The notes beneath the pieces are model-generated. The model saw nothing but the letters and a program-made list of their open reading frames with translations. It did not search any database and had not been told where the DNA came from. A DNA stretch of 56,248 nt from Leptospira sp. 96542 (GTDB lineage: Bacteria > Spirochaetota > Leptospiria > Leptospirales > Leptospiraceae). Shown here piece after piece: positions 25,601-31,495 of the stretch. Both the position numbers and the translations under genes were made by a program. Every line of letters starts with the position of its first letter. Position 1 is the first letter of the stretch. Location of the stretch: positions 1-56,248 of the forward strand of contig JARJFC010000026.1 in NCBI GenBank assembly GCA_029310945.1, in the 5' to 3' direction.

Positions 25601-26964
25601 CTGGTGCAAAACTAAATGCGCTTGATGATCAGACCCTGAACACACTCGCACGTGTTTTAGTGTTGGACAAGGATTTCGCCTCTGCTGCGCAGCCAAAATA
25701 TTTAAAAGACTCATTTATGGCAATGTACCAAGCGGGAGTTGACAAACAGAAGCTAACCGATGAGTTTCTTTCAAAACCCAGGACAATGCAGGAGCAGATT
25801 GATTTTGCAGAAAACTTAAAGAAAATTGACCAAACTATCGTTACTACAAAAGAAGCACATAAAAAAAACTGGGATAAATATGTAAATGATGTTAAAGATC
25901 TACTTAAATCTTCCACTACTAGTAATTTGGATATAAATAGTTTAAAGAAGATAAGCGAGGGATTGGTTGTTAAAACAGAGCATTACCAACAAGTTAAAGT
26001 TAAATATAATGTGTACCAAACAAATAATGGTGAAACTTTTGTTGTGGGTAACGGTGATGCTGCTCGCTTTGAAAAATCAGAACAATACAATCGATTTAAA
26101 GACGACCTAAACCAAATGATGCAGAATCCAAATCTACCACCTACAAAAGTGAAAATTGACCCCAAAACAGGAACCATCCTAACAGGGGTAGACGGTAGAC
26201 CACTGAGCATGGAACCAGCAGACAAAGAGGCTCGGAAGGCTGCTTTGGATGAAATCAAAAATCGATTGGGCGAAAGGTTTGATCCGACCAATAACCAAAA
26301 TTATGCAAAACTGGAAGCAATCGGTAATTTTGAGTTGAACCAGAATGGAAAATATGAAACATCTGTGAACGGCGTGAAGTTTGAATTCAAATTAGAAAAC
26401 GATGTTTCTCCCAAACGCTCCGTGGTAGAAGCCGATGGCGCAAACTGGATGAAACTTTCGCAAGTAGCAAATGAACTTAGTATTTCAAGTATTGGACTCA
26501 ATTCGGTTGTAAGGGACAAATCTTACTCACATGAAGGTGGGTATTCAATGGATGTTGGGTCTATAAATAAGGGAGATAAAGAGATTTTAATTTCACACGG
26601 AAACAAAGATTTTGTGGCTGGTGAAGTTCCTCCTAACCCACGGTCTCCGCTAGACAAATTCCTTGAAAAAATTACAAATGAATCCTCAAATAAATTTTCC
26701 TATAATCCATATTATATGGTCGATGGAAATGGAAATAAAACTCCTAACTTTTTTACGGCGGTGAAGCCAGATACAAATTGGTCGAAAGGTAATTGGGAAA
26801 AGCTCGAACCTTCTGAAAGAATCGAATATGCAAAGGCGATGCGTGAAATGGCGATTCAATATGGAAAGGATAATAATCTTTCTGAAATTAAATTGTCTGA
26901 TGATGATGTGAAACAAATGTGGAATCATCGACATCACCTCCATATAACGGAAGTAAGTAAATGA
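19633..26964 (+). CDS. giant secreted protein, polymorphic-toxin-like, with M15/LAS-type C-terminal tip
   Basis: A 2443-residue protein, the largest in the window. ATG 19633 has GGGAG seven bases upstream. Residues about 1-55 form a long basic leader plus a hydrophobic stretch (SSFFIIFILLYHSL), a Sec-like signal. Residues about 60-1000 are Gln/Asn-rich and helical. About 1000-1725 are Ala/Gly-rich with beta repeats ('SVSFSQRGNTTVQGSYAL', 'GGGLSASLGYTDPDS') resembling, from memory, the Leptospira 'longest protein' family TIGR04388. A hydrophobic segment (1731-1757) and an acidic linker (1759-1799) precede a 644-residue tip. The tip ends with SHEGGYSMDV (H2300, D2307) and HHLHIT (H2435, H2437), the H-x6-D and HxH metal-ligand pattern of LAS/M15-type peptidoglycan peptidases. 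The next gene overlaps by four bases. Toxin function is inference. Confidence 0.85.
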   Translation: MLYLRLFCAKFVKRILHIFWFRPKKTKASSFFIIFILLYHSLIPHRFSVLKSQELIPDLQMEEYDKNRMNQFYGQMYFQTNMANWSNQINQYVGTLRTSWESSADMAIAEYVASVTANDNYNSVGAYKDYVFKELESQKLRSLVLWEKAAEDHMLENQIDFLAKLNSNHIDESYLTRIGQTNLYDQYFQNITNNTIIQNQISIGASQWLDTYNQNYAQGLNDFNTSLINMNEQYQTMMDSIDQNEETFLINLHSIDVYKNNVKTAISSMLDGFELNLSEGTNCDLEGGCLYHNKGGELNSAGKLLREFIDSMRPKLEIATMDPSLFFSEISTSFSEFLDSQSTIAEDRYTQHEKNIYTYQNSLNFNFNLSDNMDLAIAIDRINNGNFFTESSATYVWRHEGTYPGHASFKNIGMDGYAREELLFNAIYGLHIGTPEFAGTTLDTIKDQLQRFMGADRIVTNVYAANLYSDNYNASNTDGFAWIDVLKASGNLYEDKGGFAHWAVTRLVCVVGCLYYPQFFQMGALKLGILYEVKDNHQESLAGHWNGTTNSLSSQLNLFQNQISPAIHRWESQVKDYNSFYENWKSEADGLRNEITTEYEAALTKHEIAKTNWIQKMEEERNSGLNQWISMYNDVNNLQTNDEFAEFLSHSNGVVNAMNSEYIPPSETNTIVSGLKDVLGNLANRTFFFDNDSSESSQNLPAPEIKTYSIFGAANQNKIELTATIEGKDVFSHFQETTNGVYQYANLLSTNENNQILQNIEQQKLINQNVYVVDWDARAVVPNPTQAAYLKEMNSFQCKQNKGCGDYQTEFNKKFANELEEIRKSGLTYANGILATSLTDRDKILLGHVDYKSLSDDDKQNFGKCYSDLKTENCSSLLKQEFNYEVDRESNILTLTKRISDGNIAGKDEKGYFSGEKLETRYVHLSQIEVVNAPEGKGLFDIWNDEDWNLLATKNNESINNLFSKLEKDSNLLQDNVSSIRNTENANERIFQKRKIDQEKADSLVQELALAYFTGGMAGIQATIKGKVEDMINTSIAEVWIRAAGGDEDDIALASMAVEFMRGRVAMQKLKTDTNSYFGLDSLMNPLQLWENYHKTIWKHAEVAFNEGPSVLNRMTGGVYGAAVDGFFGLTVMPIANNLIGKDNVDHLLQQKNAKANKMAELKATELSLAKSATSQAIARATGLPMELVNAGINDFVASKQAMKARKAITNNPITDGLTKVVGVVGGMAKTALVAAGVKESEIQYAYKQANQYNFGSSFDPSSANLAGLGLLEQASGMSATGTSFSGELLNAKDKDKLMEELTKRALAEQMAKASGVDFSIAKGFIDKGYADHKTRESNKKAQANAIEQVAVTVATTAITMGAGAALSAMVSSGSTTLNSIANAVIQFGDDVGSFLGSTSKVVAEVVTSTGEVVKISNHAMAAFQAGANTIVQGAYGSRNGLDGALAGIANGIIGGVTQIMGPIKTGLLEGITPGFGVTYTVETDEFGNKKGNWGGMLGLGNATENASVSFSQRGNTTVQGSYALKDTGAQLTADYTTNNGMNVGIDINEDNGPRKDWNLSFNYDLAGGGLSASLGYTDPDSTLGLTSTIDRNGLSTSAELTGVSIATNGPNGFQMDEINFAEQNINAAQDKTQKDQDDAKKLADSKNILAGELGKQGLTPDQINVVLNSLTNDQLNGSADVIRNERQAVDDRQFLRDQNVSDDDINGMSAEALAERAAEIRDSQVNLFDTFTGVGTALGGLVFGGLAIVGGLFGSGNGAVPSPNTGVVVADETVRRKEDEEGETSENVNDSDDRDLAAETSVAAFVESIPPQGVGVNPPPGEVSFEVNGRGSNSILAQLNALGGDSDKVKQYLNTLSDSELANLSKKVDTKSLTGSPIATITKDGVVTQIVNTLSQDTAAQENIKMIQSKIEGTLSVDYLYKTLEYFNTNKQGTNDFMDRTSWLAGMKIPAGDDFYKSYSGQTIKDWLGVCSVTSEQLNQLEKQLKVQAGAKLNALDDQTLNTLARVLVLDKDFASAAQPKYLKDSFMAMYQAGVDKQKLTDEFLSKPRTMQEQIDFAENLKKIDQTIVTTKEAHKKNWDKYVNDVKDLLKSSTTSNLDINSLKKISEGLVVKTEHYQQVKVKYNVYQTNNGETFVVGNGDAARFEKSEQYNRFKDDLNQMMQNPNLPPTKVKIDPKTGTILTGVDGRPLSMEPADKEARKAALDEIKNRLGERFDPTNNQNYAKLEAIGNFELNQNGKYETSVNGVKFEFKLENDVSPKRSVVEADGANWMKLSQVANELSISSIGLNSVVRDKSYSHEGGYSMDVGSINKGDKEILISHGNKDFVAGEVPPNPRSPLDKFLEKITNESSNKFSYNPYYMVDGNGNKTPNFFTAVKPDTNWSKGNWEKLEPSERIEYAKAMREMAIQYGKDNNLSEIKLSDDDVKQMWNHRHHLHITEVSK
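24906..25030 (+). repeat. linker repeat, copy 1 (inside the giant gene)
   Basis: This 125-base segment encodes the acidic linker GAVPSPNTGVVVADETVRR... and recurs at 28015-28142. The first 46 bases are identical; after one mismatch another long identical block follows, then a short divergent patch with a net one-codon difference, and finally an identical 21-base end TGATAGGG...GGCTG. It marks the boundary between the conserved body and the tip, and would serve as a homology arm for tip exchange. Confidence 0.92.
26461..26961 (+). other. M15/LAS metallopeptidase-like C-terminal tip domain
   Basis: Sub-feature of the giant protein (about residues 2277-2443). It shows the order expected for LAS peptidases: SHEGGYSMDV with H2300 and D2307 (pattern SxHxxGxxxD), a variable middle, and a terminal HHLHIT (H2435, H2437), comparable with the HxH motif of MepA/VanX-like enzymes. 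Family members cleave peptide cross-links or stem peptides of peptidoglycan. The placement at the extreme C-terminus, next to a lipoprotein gene, fits an effector acting in the periplasm of a competitor. The motifs are seen directly; the activity is inferred. Confidence 0.65.
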
Positions 26965-27836
26965 AAGGATTGACTGTATTTCTTTTGTGCTTGATTTCGC
27001 TTTCATGCACATTCAATTCTTTCAAACCAGAGCAGATAGTTGATTCTGGTGATGTCGTTTTGATAGAAGAAATCAGATTTTTAAAAGATTTTGGATTTCC
27101 ACTTTCTCCAGAATTTGAGATATCAAGCTTCCCGACAAAAAGTAGAACGTATGAAGAGGAAAGAAAAAAATATAATATACTAGCAAAGGCTTCATCAAAA
27201 ATTAGGATGGTTTCCGTATATATCGAAGATAATTATCCATATTTAAGTTCTCCACGAATTGGAAAGAGTAAAGACTTCAGTTTTGATAAAGGCAAAATAT
27301 TAAGCATCCATAACCGAGAACCGATTCCTCCAATTGTAGAAGATGGAAGATCCTTTGATAATGCATTAACTGGAATTAGTTTTCGATACAATGACGGCAA
27401 ACTTTCTGAGGTCGCTTGTTATTATCATTTTGATCCATGTGATGAGAAAATTCTGCTCTCTCCTTCTGGTAAGATTGAAAAAGTAATCAAAGAGAAAAAA
27501 GTATGCAGGAAAGGTTGTGGAAATTTAATTTTTTTTCGCGCACCTGGCTCCTATAAAATCGCAGACCACAAAGTTCGTGTCCGCAAAGAACCTTCCACCA
27601 AGTCAGAAATCATTACTGAATTAGAAAAGGATACTCCCATCGAAGTCACCGCCGATGCGGAAGTTTACGAAGAAGTGTTTCCGCATTACGGAACTTGGGG
27701 CAAAGTCAAGTTAGACGATGGCAGAGAAGGGTATGTGTATGGTGCTTTCCTCCGAGCACCCGCAGAACCTGACGTAGTTGCCATTCGAGAAAGTGCGGCG
27801 GAGTGGAAGAGGAAGAATGGTTGGAAGGGCAAGTGA
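26961..27836 (+). CDS. lipoprotein with C-terminal SH3-like domain, candidate immunity protein
   Basis: A 291-residue predicted lipoprotein: short signal with lipobox SLSC (cysteine at residue 16), a unique central region with two CxxxC-like pairs (about 175-182), and a C-terminal bacterial SH3-type domain (about residues 205-270: 'HKVRVRKEPSTKSEIITEL' and 'GTWGKVKLDDGREGYVYG'). The ATG overlaps the stop of the giant gene (ATGA), so the two are translationally coupled. SH3b domains often bind cell-wall peptides. A membrane-anchored, wall-binding protein coupled to a peptidoglycan-peptidase-like tip is a plausible self-protection factor, but it could also be an accessory protein. Confidence 0.75.
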   Translation: MKGLTVFLLCLISLSCTFNSFKPEQIVDSGDVVLIEEIRFLKDFGFPLSPEFEISSFPTKSRTYEEERKKYNILAKASSKIRMVSVYIEDNYPYLSSPRIGKSKDFSFDKGKILSIHNREPIPPIVEDGRSFDNALTGISFRYNDGKLSEVACYYHFDPCDEKILLSPSGKIEKVIKEKKVCRKGCGNLIFFRAPGSYKIADHKVRVRKEPSTKSEIITELEKDTPIEVTADAEVYEEVFPHYGTWGKVKLDDGREGYVYGAFLRAPAEPDVVAIRESAAEWKRKNGWKGK

Positions 27837-27857
27837 GGGGGGGGCTTCGAATAAATT

Positions 27858-27879
27858 AGTTTGTTCGCCGAAACAAACT
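27858..27879 (+). terminator. 8-bp hairpin after the SH3 lipoprotein gene
   Basis: AGTTTGTT (27858-27865) and AACAAACT (27872-27879) form a perfect stem with a 6-base loop, 22 bases after the stop codon and next to a G-rich run. The tail is TTAAAACG, so it is an imperfect intrinsic terminator. It would separate the expressed toxin/immunity pair from the downstream orphan module. Confidence 0.45.
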
Positions 27880-27931
27880 TTAAAACGAAAATGTCACATC
27901 AAAATTTTCGAATTATATTATAGAAAACCAA

Positions 27932-30163
27932 TTGATCTTCCTCTTCTACTTCTTATCCAAGCGCCAGTATTTCCCACGAAAAGCTAGGCCATGGATTTTC
28001 TTGCGCTCGGCAGTCGGAGCAGTTCCATCACCAAACACGGGTGTAGTGGTTGCGGATGAGCCAGTGAGAAGGAAAGAGGATGAAGAAGGTGGGGAAGACG
28101 CCGAAAATGTAAATGGTTCGGATGATAGGGATTTGGCGGCTGCATACGATCCAGAAGATTTTGAAACTGGAGTGAATGAGGAGGAGGAAGAAGAGGAAAG
28201 TAACGAGAAAGATAAAAAATCGAAACCAAGCGAAGTCTTGCGGAGCTACCAAGATTTAAGATCAGAAACGTTAAATAAGGTACCAAAGGAAACTGTAGAT
28301 AGAGTAACCGAAGCACATAATAAAACAATTTCTACAGAAAGGAAAAATACAGAGGAAACCGCTAAAAAGACAGCGAATGAAAAAATTAAAAAGGAAAAGG
28401 AACAAGTCACTAAAGATAGGGCAACTCTTAATGGATGGATCAAACCAGATACAGAATCTAGTGTGAAAGAACTGACAAAGTTGGGAATTGAGACGCGTTT
28501 GAAAGAGGAGGTTTCAGGAAAAGAAACCCTGAAGAAAGATATAGAAGCTAAAGTAATTCAAATGCAAGACAATGTTAAGAGTAGCCTTGCGGAAGCACGA
28601 AGTTCCTTGGGTCAATCTTTGGAGAGGATGGATGGTGAAAACCAGTCTATTGGAGATATACTTAACAAATCAAATTCAGGGTATCCTCTTTTGGATACAG
28701 ATCCTTACCTCTTTCAAGGTCGTGATTCAAGAACAGTCACAGAGTTGTATACCCAAGCATATAAGGACATAGCACAGAATATAGATATAGGATTAGAAAC
28801 TTCATTAAAATATGATAGTTTAACCAAAAAAGAAATAGAGACTTACGAAAAACAATTAAAGGCTCAGGGATTAAATCCACCAGAAGCCAACTATGGACTT
28901 TCGAAAGACCCTATTCTTGCTGGAGAGTTGCGTAAATCCTATGAGAAGTTAATAGTGAATATGGCATTTCAAGAGCGGGTAACTTCCGAACTCACCAAAC
29001 AATCGACAAATTTAGGAATCGAAATTAAAGACAAAACGACTCAAATCATAAATGAAGTCACAATACTTGTGAACTCAATAGATAAACGAGAGAAGGACGC
29101 ATATTATGCTAATATAAGTTATACGGATGAATCAGGTAAAATTGTCACAAAAATGGTGGATGTTCGGGATTCAAATTTGACTGCGAAGGAAAAAAAATTA
29201 GCCGAAAAAGTAATCAAAGTCAAAGAAGAAACAAAAGTCAATCAGGACTTGGCGAAAACGTTAAAGGAATTTGACGCAACCCAGGATAAGCTTTTGCAGA
29301 ACAAGATTTTTGATGAAGCTGTTAAGTTGGAATTGAAACAATTGCAAAAATTGTCTGGCTACGAACTCCGTGCGATAGGATTGGATAATGTTGGAGCAAG
29401 TGAAGCCGAACTGAATAAGATTAAAGACAAAAAGCTAAAAGAAAAAAAGGCGCTGAATGCAGATCGTATCAAGGAGCTGAACAGTTTGCAATTGGAGAAT
29501 CGGGCTAAACAAATTTCCAACATGCTCCAAATGAACCAAAATGGGAAAATTGATAGCGGAGTCGCCAAACAACTCCTCGGAACGTATGAGCTTTTTCAGA
29601 AGATGGACATAGAAAAGGTGTTAGAAGGAGTTCCCGAATCAAAAAAAGGAACAGTTCGCGAATCACTCGAATTAATCAAGAGTATGGGATCTAATAGTGA
29701 TTTTGCCTTGCAAACAGCATCTGCTTTATGTAATGTTATTTCTGGTTGGGAGGCTGCGATGCTTGCTGGTAGAAATGTAGAACCAGATTTTACCAAGTTT
29801 TACGTAAAGCAGGTACTGAATGGTGAAATTACAGTTGGTGATCATGGTAAAAACAAAGCTGTTTTCTATGGTTCTGGAAAAGACTACTTAGGCAAATCGC
29901 ATGTAATCGAAAAGGTGATCGATATGGACAAAAACGATGTACTTGCGGAGTTGAACAAAGGTCCAAACAAAGTCGCCATTGTGCAAATCGATACAGATAA
30001 AATCCCCGACGGCAAGGGAAACCACTTTATAATAGCATACCAGAATACTAATGGAGAATGGATCATGCAAGATCATACGAGTAACGATAGCTGGAGAAAT
30101 GGTGGGAAGTTAGTAGATGCTTTAAAAGAAAATAAAATTACAAGTATAAGGATTTTAGATTAA
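27932..30163 (+). CDS. orphan C-terminal tip module with C39/papain-like domain (probably silent cassette)
   Basis: The frame opens at a TTG (27932) without a ribosome-binding site. The first 28 or so residues look like translated intergenic DNA, so this start is probably not real. From 28016 it reads GAVPSPNTGVVVADEPVRR, the linker of the giant protein, in frame, then a different tip of about 670 residues. The tip is an acidic, Lys/Glu-rich, largely helical region (about 75-590), then a C-terminal domain with ALCNVISGWEAAM (C600), GNHFIIAYQ (H698) and IMQDHTS (D714). This Cys-His-Asp order resembles C39-like papain-fold peptidases. I interpret it as a displaced alternative toxin tip usable only after recombination at the linker repeat, like orphan Rhs/CdiA C-termini. 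It could instead be a pseudogene remnant. Confidence 0.7.
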   Translation: MIFLFYFLSKRQYFPRKARPWIFLRSAVGAVPSPNTGVVVADEPVRRKEDEEGGEDAENVNGSDDRDLAAAYDPEDFETGVNEEEEEEESNEKDKKSKPSEVLRSYQDLRSETLNKVPKETVDRVTEAHNKTISTERKNTEETAKKTANEKIKKEKEQVTKDRATLNGWIKPDTESSVKELTKLGIETRLKEEVSGKETLKKDIEAKVIQMQDNVKSSLAEARSSLGQSLERMDGENQSIGDILNKSNSGYPLLDTDPYLFQGRDSRTVTELYTQAYKDIAQNIDIGLETSLKYDSLTKKEIETYEKQLKAQGLNPPEANYGLSKDPILAGELRKSYEKLIVNMAFQERVTSELTKQSTNLGIEIKDKTTQIINEVTILVNSIDKREKDAYYANISYTDESGKIVTKMVDVRDSNLTAKEKKLAEKVIKVKEETKVNQDLAKTLKEFDATQDKLLQNKIFDEAVKLELKQLQKLSGYELRAIGLDNVGASEAELNKIKDKKLKEKKALNADRIKELNSLQLENRAKQISNMLQMNQNGKIDSGVAKQLLGTYELFQKMDIEKVLEGVPESKKGTVRESLELIKSMGSNSDFALQTASALCNVISGWEAAMLAGRNVEPDFTKFYVKQVLNGEITVGDHGKNKAVFYGSGKDYLGKSHVIEKVIDMDKNDVLAELNKGPNKVAIVQIDTDKIPDGKGNHFIIAYQNTNGEWIMQDHTSNDSWRNGGKLVDALKENKITSIRILD
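28015..28142 (+). repeat. linker repeat, copy 2 (start of the orphan module)
   Basis: A 128-base near-identical copy of 24906-25030. Homology starts abruptly at CGGAGCAGTTCC and stops just after GGCGGCTG, beyond which the two proteins are unrelated. The reading frame is preserved, with one extra codon in the divergent patch. The sharp edges suggest a duplication or insertion that carried only the linker and a new tip. Confidence 0.92.
29650..30160 (+). other. C39/papain-like peptidase domain of the orphan tip
   Basis: Sub-feature covering about residues 573-743 of the orphan frame. C600 in ALCNVISGWEAAM matches the CNVTS-type nucleophile motif of C39-like proteins. H698 sits in a strand GNHFIIAYQ and D714 in the next strand IMQDHTS, the usual order and spacing of the triad. 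It could cleave a protein or peptide target after delivery. The motif comparison is from memory. Confidence 0.55.
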
Positions 30164-30654
30164 TGAAAAAAATAATTAGTATTTTAGTATTTTGTATTTT
30201 CTTTAGTTGCTCAAAAAAGGTAGCTCAAGAGTTCAGCCGATTTAACGGATATTATTATATGCATAGTACGTTATTGAAGTTTGAAGATTTCGGTTTGACT
30301 AAAGGTCTTGATTACGAATATATAATCTTCGATCAGGCCAATTCCAAAATATCTGCTATTAACTACAAAACCAACAGTATTGAAGATTTTCTGGTCTCAG
30401 ACAATGGTGAAGGAGAATTGGTAATGAAGATGAATCACGATATATATTTTAATTTTGAGGCTGAAGATAGAGGAGATAGAATTGCTAGAAAAATCACTTT
30501 CTATAAAAACTCAAAAGATCTTGATAATTCATTTCTTACTTACGGTTATATGGAAGAAGATATTAAATCACTTTCAGATATGCAGAATCGCATTGCTGAA
30601 AGACAAAAAGAAAACGAAATCTTCGAAGAAAACCTTCCACCAGGTCAAGAATAG
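30163..30654 (+). CDS. small lipoprotein, candidate immunity protein for the orphan tip
   Basis: A 163-residue predicted lipoprotein with a typical signal (MKKIISILVFCIFF) and lipobox FSC at about residue 16, followed by SKK. The remainder is acidic and beta-rich with a helical, charged C-terminus ending PPGQE. Its ATG shares one base with the stop of the orphan module (TAATG), matching the coupling seen between the giant gene and its own lipoprotein. Such toxin-immunity linkage is typical of polymorphic toxin loci; no immunity family is recognised. Confidence 0.7.
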   Translation: MKKIISILVFCIFFSCSKKVAQEFSRFNGYYYMHSTLLKFEDFGLTKGLDYEYIIFDQANSKISAINYKTNSIEDFLVSDNGEGELVMKMNHDIYFNFEAEDRGDRIARKITFYKNSKDLDNSFLTYGYMEEDIKSLSDMQNRIAERQKENEIFEENLPPGQE

Positions 30655-30746
30655 CTGGAGTTGCACTGAAACCAGCACCCGGACAGGGCAATTTGTCCAT
30701 TTATCAAAATGCCCTTGGTATGGGAGATGAAAATTCTACTGGTTAA
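30654..30746 (+). pseudogene. possible remnant of a further module end
   Basis: Immediately after the lipoprotein stop, a different frame reads about 30 protein-like codons (AGVALKPAPGQGNLSIYQNA...) and ends at a TAA (30744-30746). It has no start of its own. It might be the last exon-like scrap of an older tip or body C-terminus left after recombination. The evidence is only its protein-like composition. Confidence 0.2.
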
Positions 30747-30752
30747 TAACAA

Positions 30753-31358
30753 TTACATCTTCTCAAATATAAAATAGGTATGGAGTTCGGGGTACTGGTC
30801 GTATTCCAAATGCCTGCAAATACAACCTAACTCGATCATCAACTCTAAAAAACCATTGATTCCCAAAGTTGAATAGTATACTTCCTCACCCATGCTAGCA
30901 TCATAGTGTTCCGATGCTTTTTCTGTTCCACCGCAGGAAAAAATAAGGATTCCATTTTGGTTTAATGCACCAACTAACTTTGACATGACCTTAATTTGTT
31001 CATTTAGAGGAATATGCCAAATACTATCCCAGGCAGTGATAAAGTCATATTTTTTGGGTATAGTCCATTCGCATATATCGGCATGATAAAAAGTTTGGTT
31101 TTTAAATTTTTCTCGCACCAAAGTTATCATCTTTTCTGAAATATCAACACCTTCGACGTAAAAACCTTCACTTAGTAATAATTCAATCAAACGTCCGTTA
31201 CATCCGCATCCTACATCCAAAACATTTGCATTAGTCTTTTTTTTGGAAAAAGCAATTGCTCTTTTATGTTGGTTTATACCATTATTTTGATTGAAGTTTT
31301 CACTTATTGATAAGTGAAATAATTGATCATAGGCATTTGCAATCTTTGAAGGTTTCAT
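30753..31358 (-). CDS. class I SAM-dependent methyltransferase
   Basis: A 201-residue soluble enzyme with the Rossmann methyltransferase core: motif I NVLDVGCGCNGR (about residues 44-55), the acidic residue after strand 2 in VEGVDIS, and motif III/IV TAWDSIWHIP. The short length and free-standing form fit UbiE/Methyltransf_11-like small-molecule methyltransferases; the substrate is unknown. It is convergent with the toxin-like locus and is the last gene of the minus-strand group, separated from the membrane-protein gene by 137 bases. Confidence 0.85.
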   Translation of the reverse strand: MKPSKIANAYDQLFHLSISENFNQNNGINQHKRAIAFSKKKTNANVLDVGCGCNGRLIELLLSEGFYVEGVDISEKMITLVREKFKNQTFYHADICEWTIPKKYDFITAWDSIWHIPLNEQIKVMSKLVGALNQNGILIFSCGGTEKASEHYDASMGEEVYYSTLGINGFLELMIELGCICRHLEYDQYPELHTYFIFEKM

Positions 31359-31495
31359 TCGGCTAGATCCTTTAAATCAGAAAAAAAGGTATTTGCAACA
31401 CTGATCCAGAGAAATGGTAAATATATTTTGGAAACCATTCTTATTGCCGATGTAAGCCCCTAAACGAACCAAAATTGAACTTTTTTGCGACATGG

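Noticed and set aside
27778..27987. Small open frame spanning the end of the SH3 lipoprotein gene and the following spacer
   Set aside because: It overlaps the lipoprotein in another frame, has no ribosome-binding site and no recognisable protein features.
27991..28059. ATG at 27991 as the start of the orphan module
   Set aside because: It is in another frame and meets a stop (TGA) within about 70 bases.
19633..30163. Insertion sequence or transposon explaining the duplicated linker
   Set aside because: No transposase, terminal inverted repeats or target-site duplications were seen at the linker edges.
24906..30654. Diversity-generating retroelement as source of tip variation
   Set aside because: There is no reverse transcriptase, and the repeats flank whole unrelated modules instead of a short hypermutated template/variable pair.
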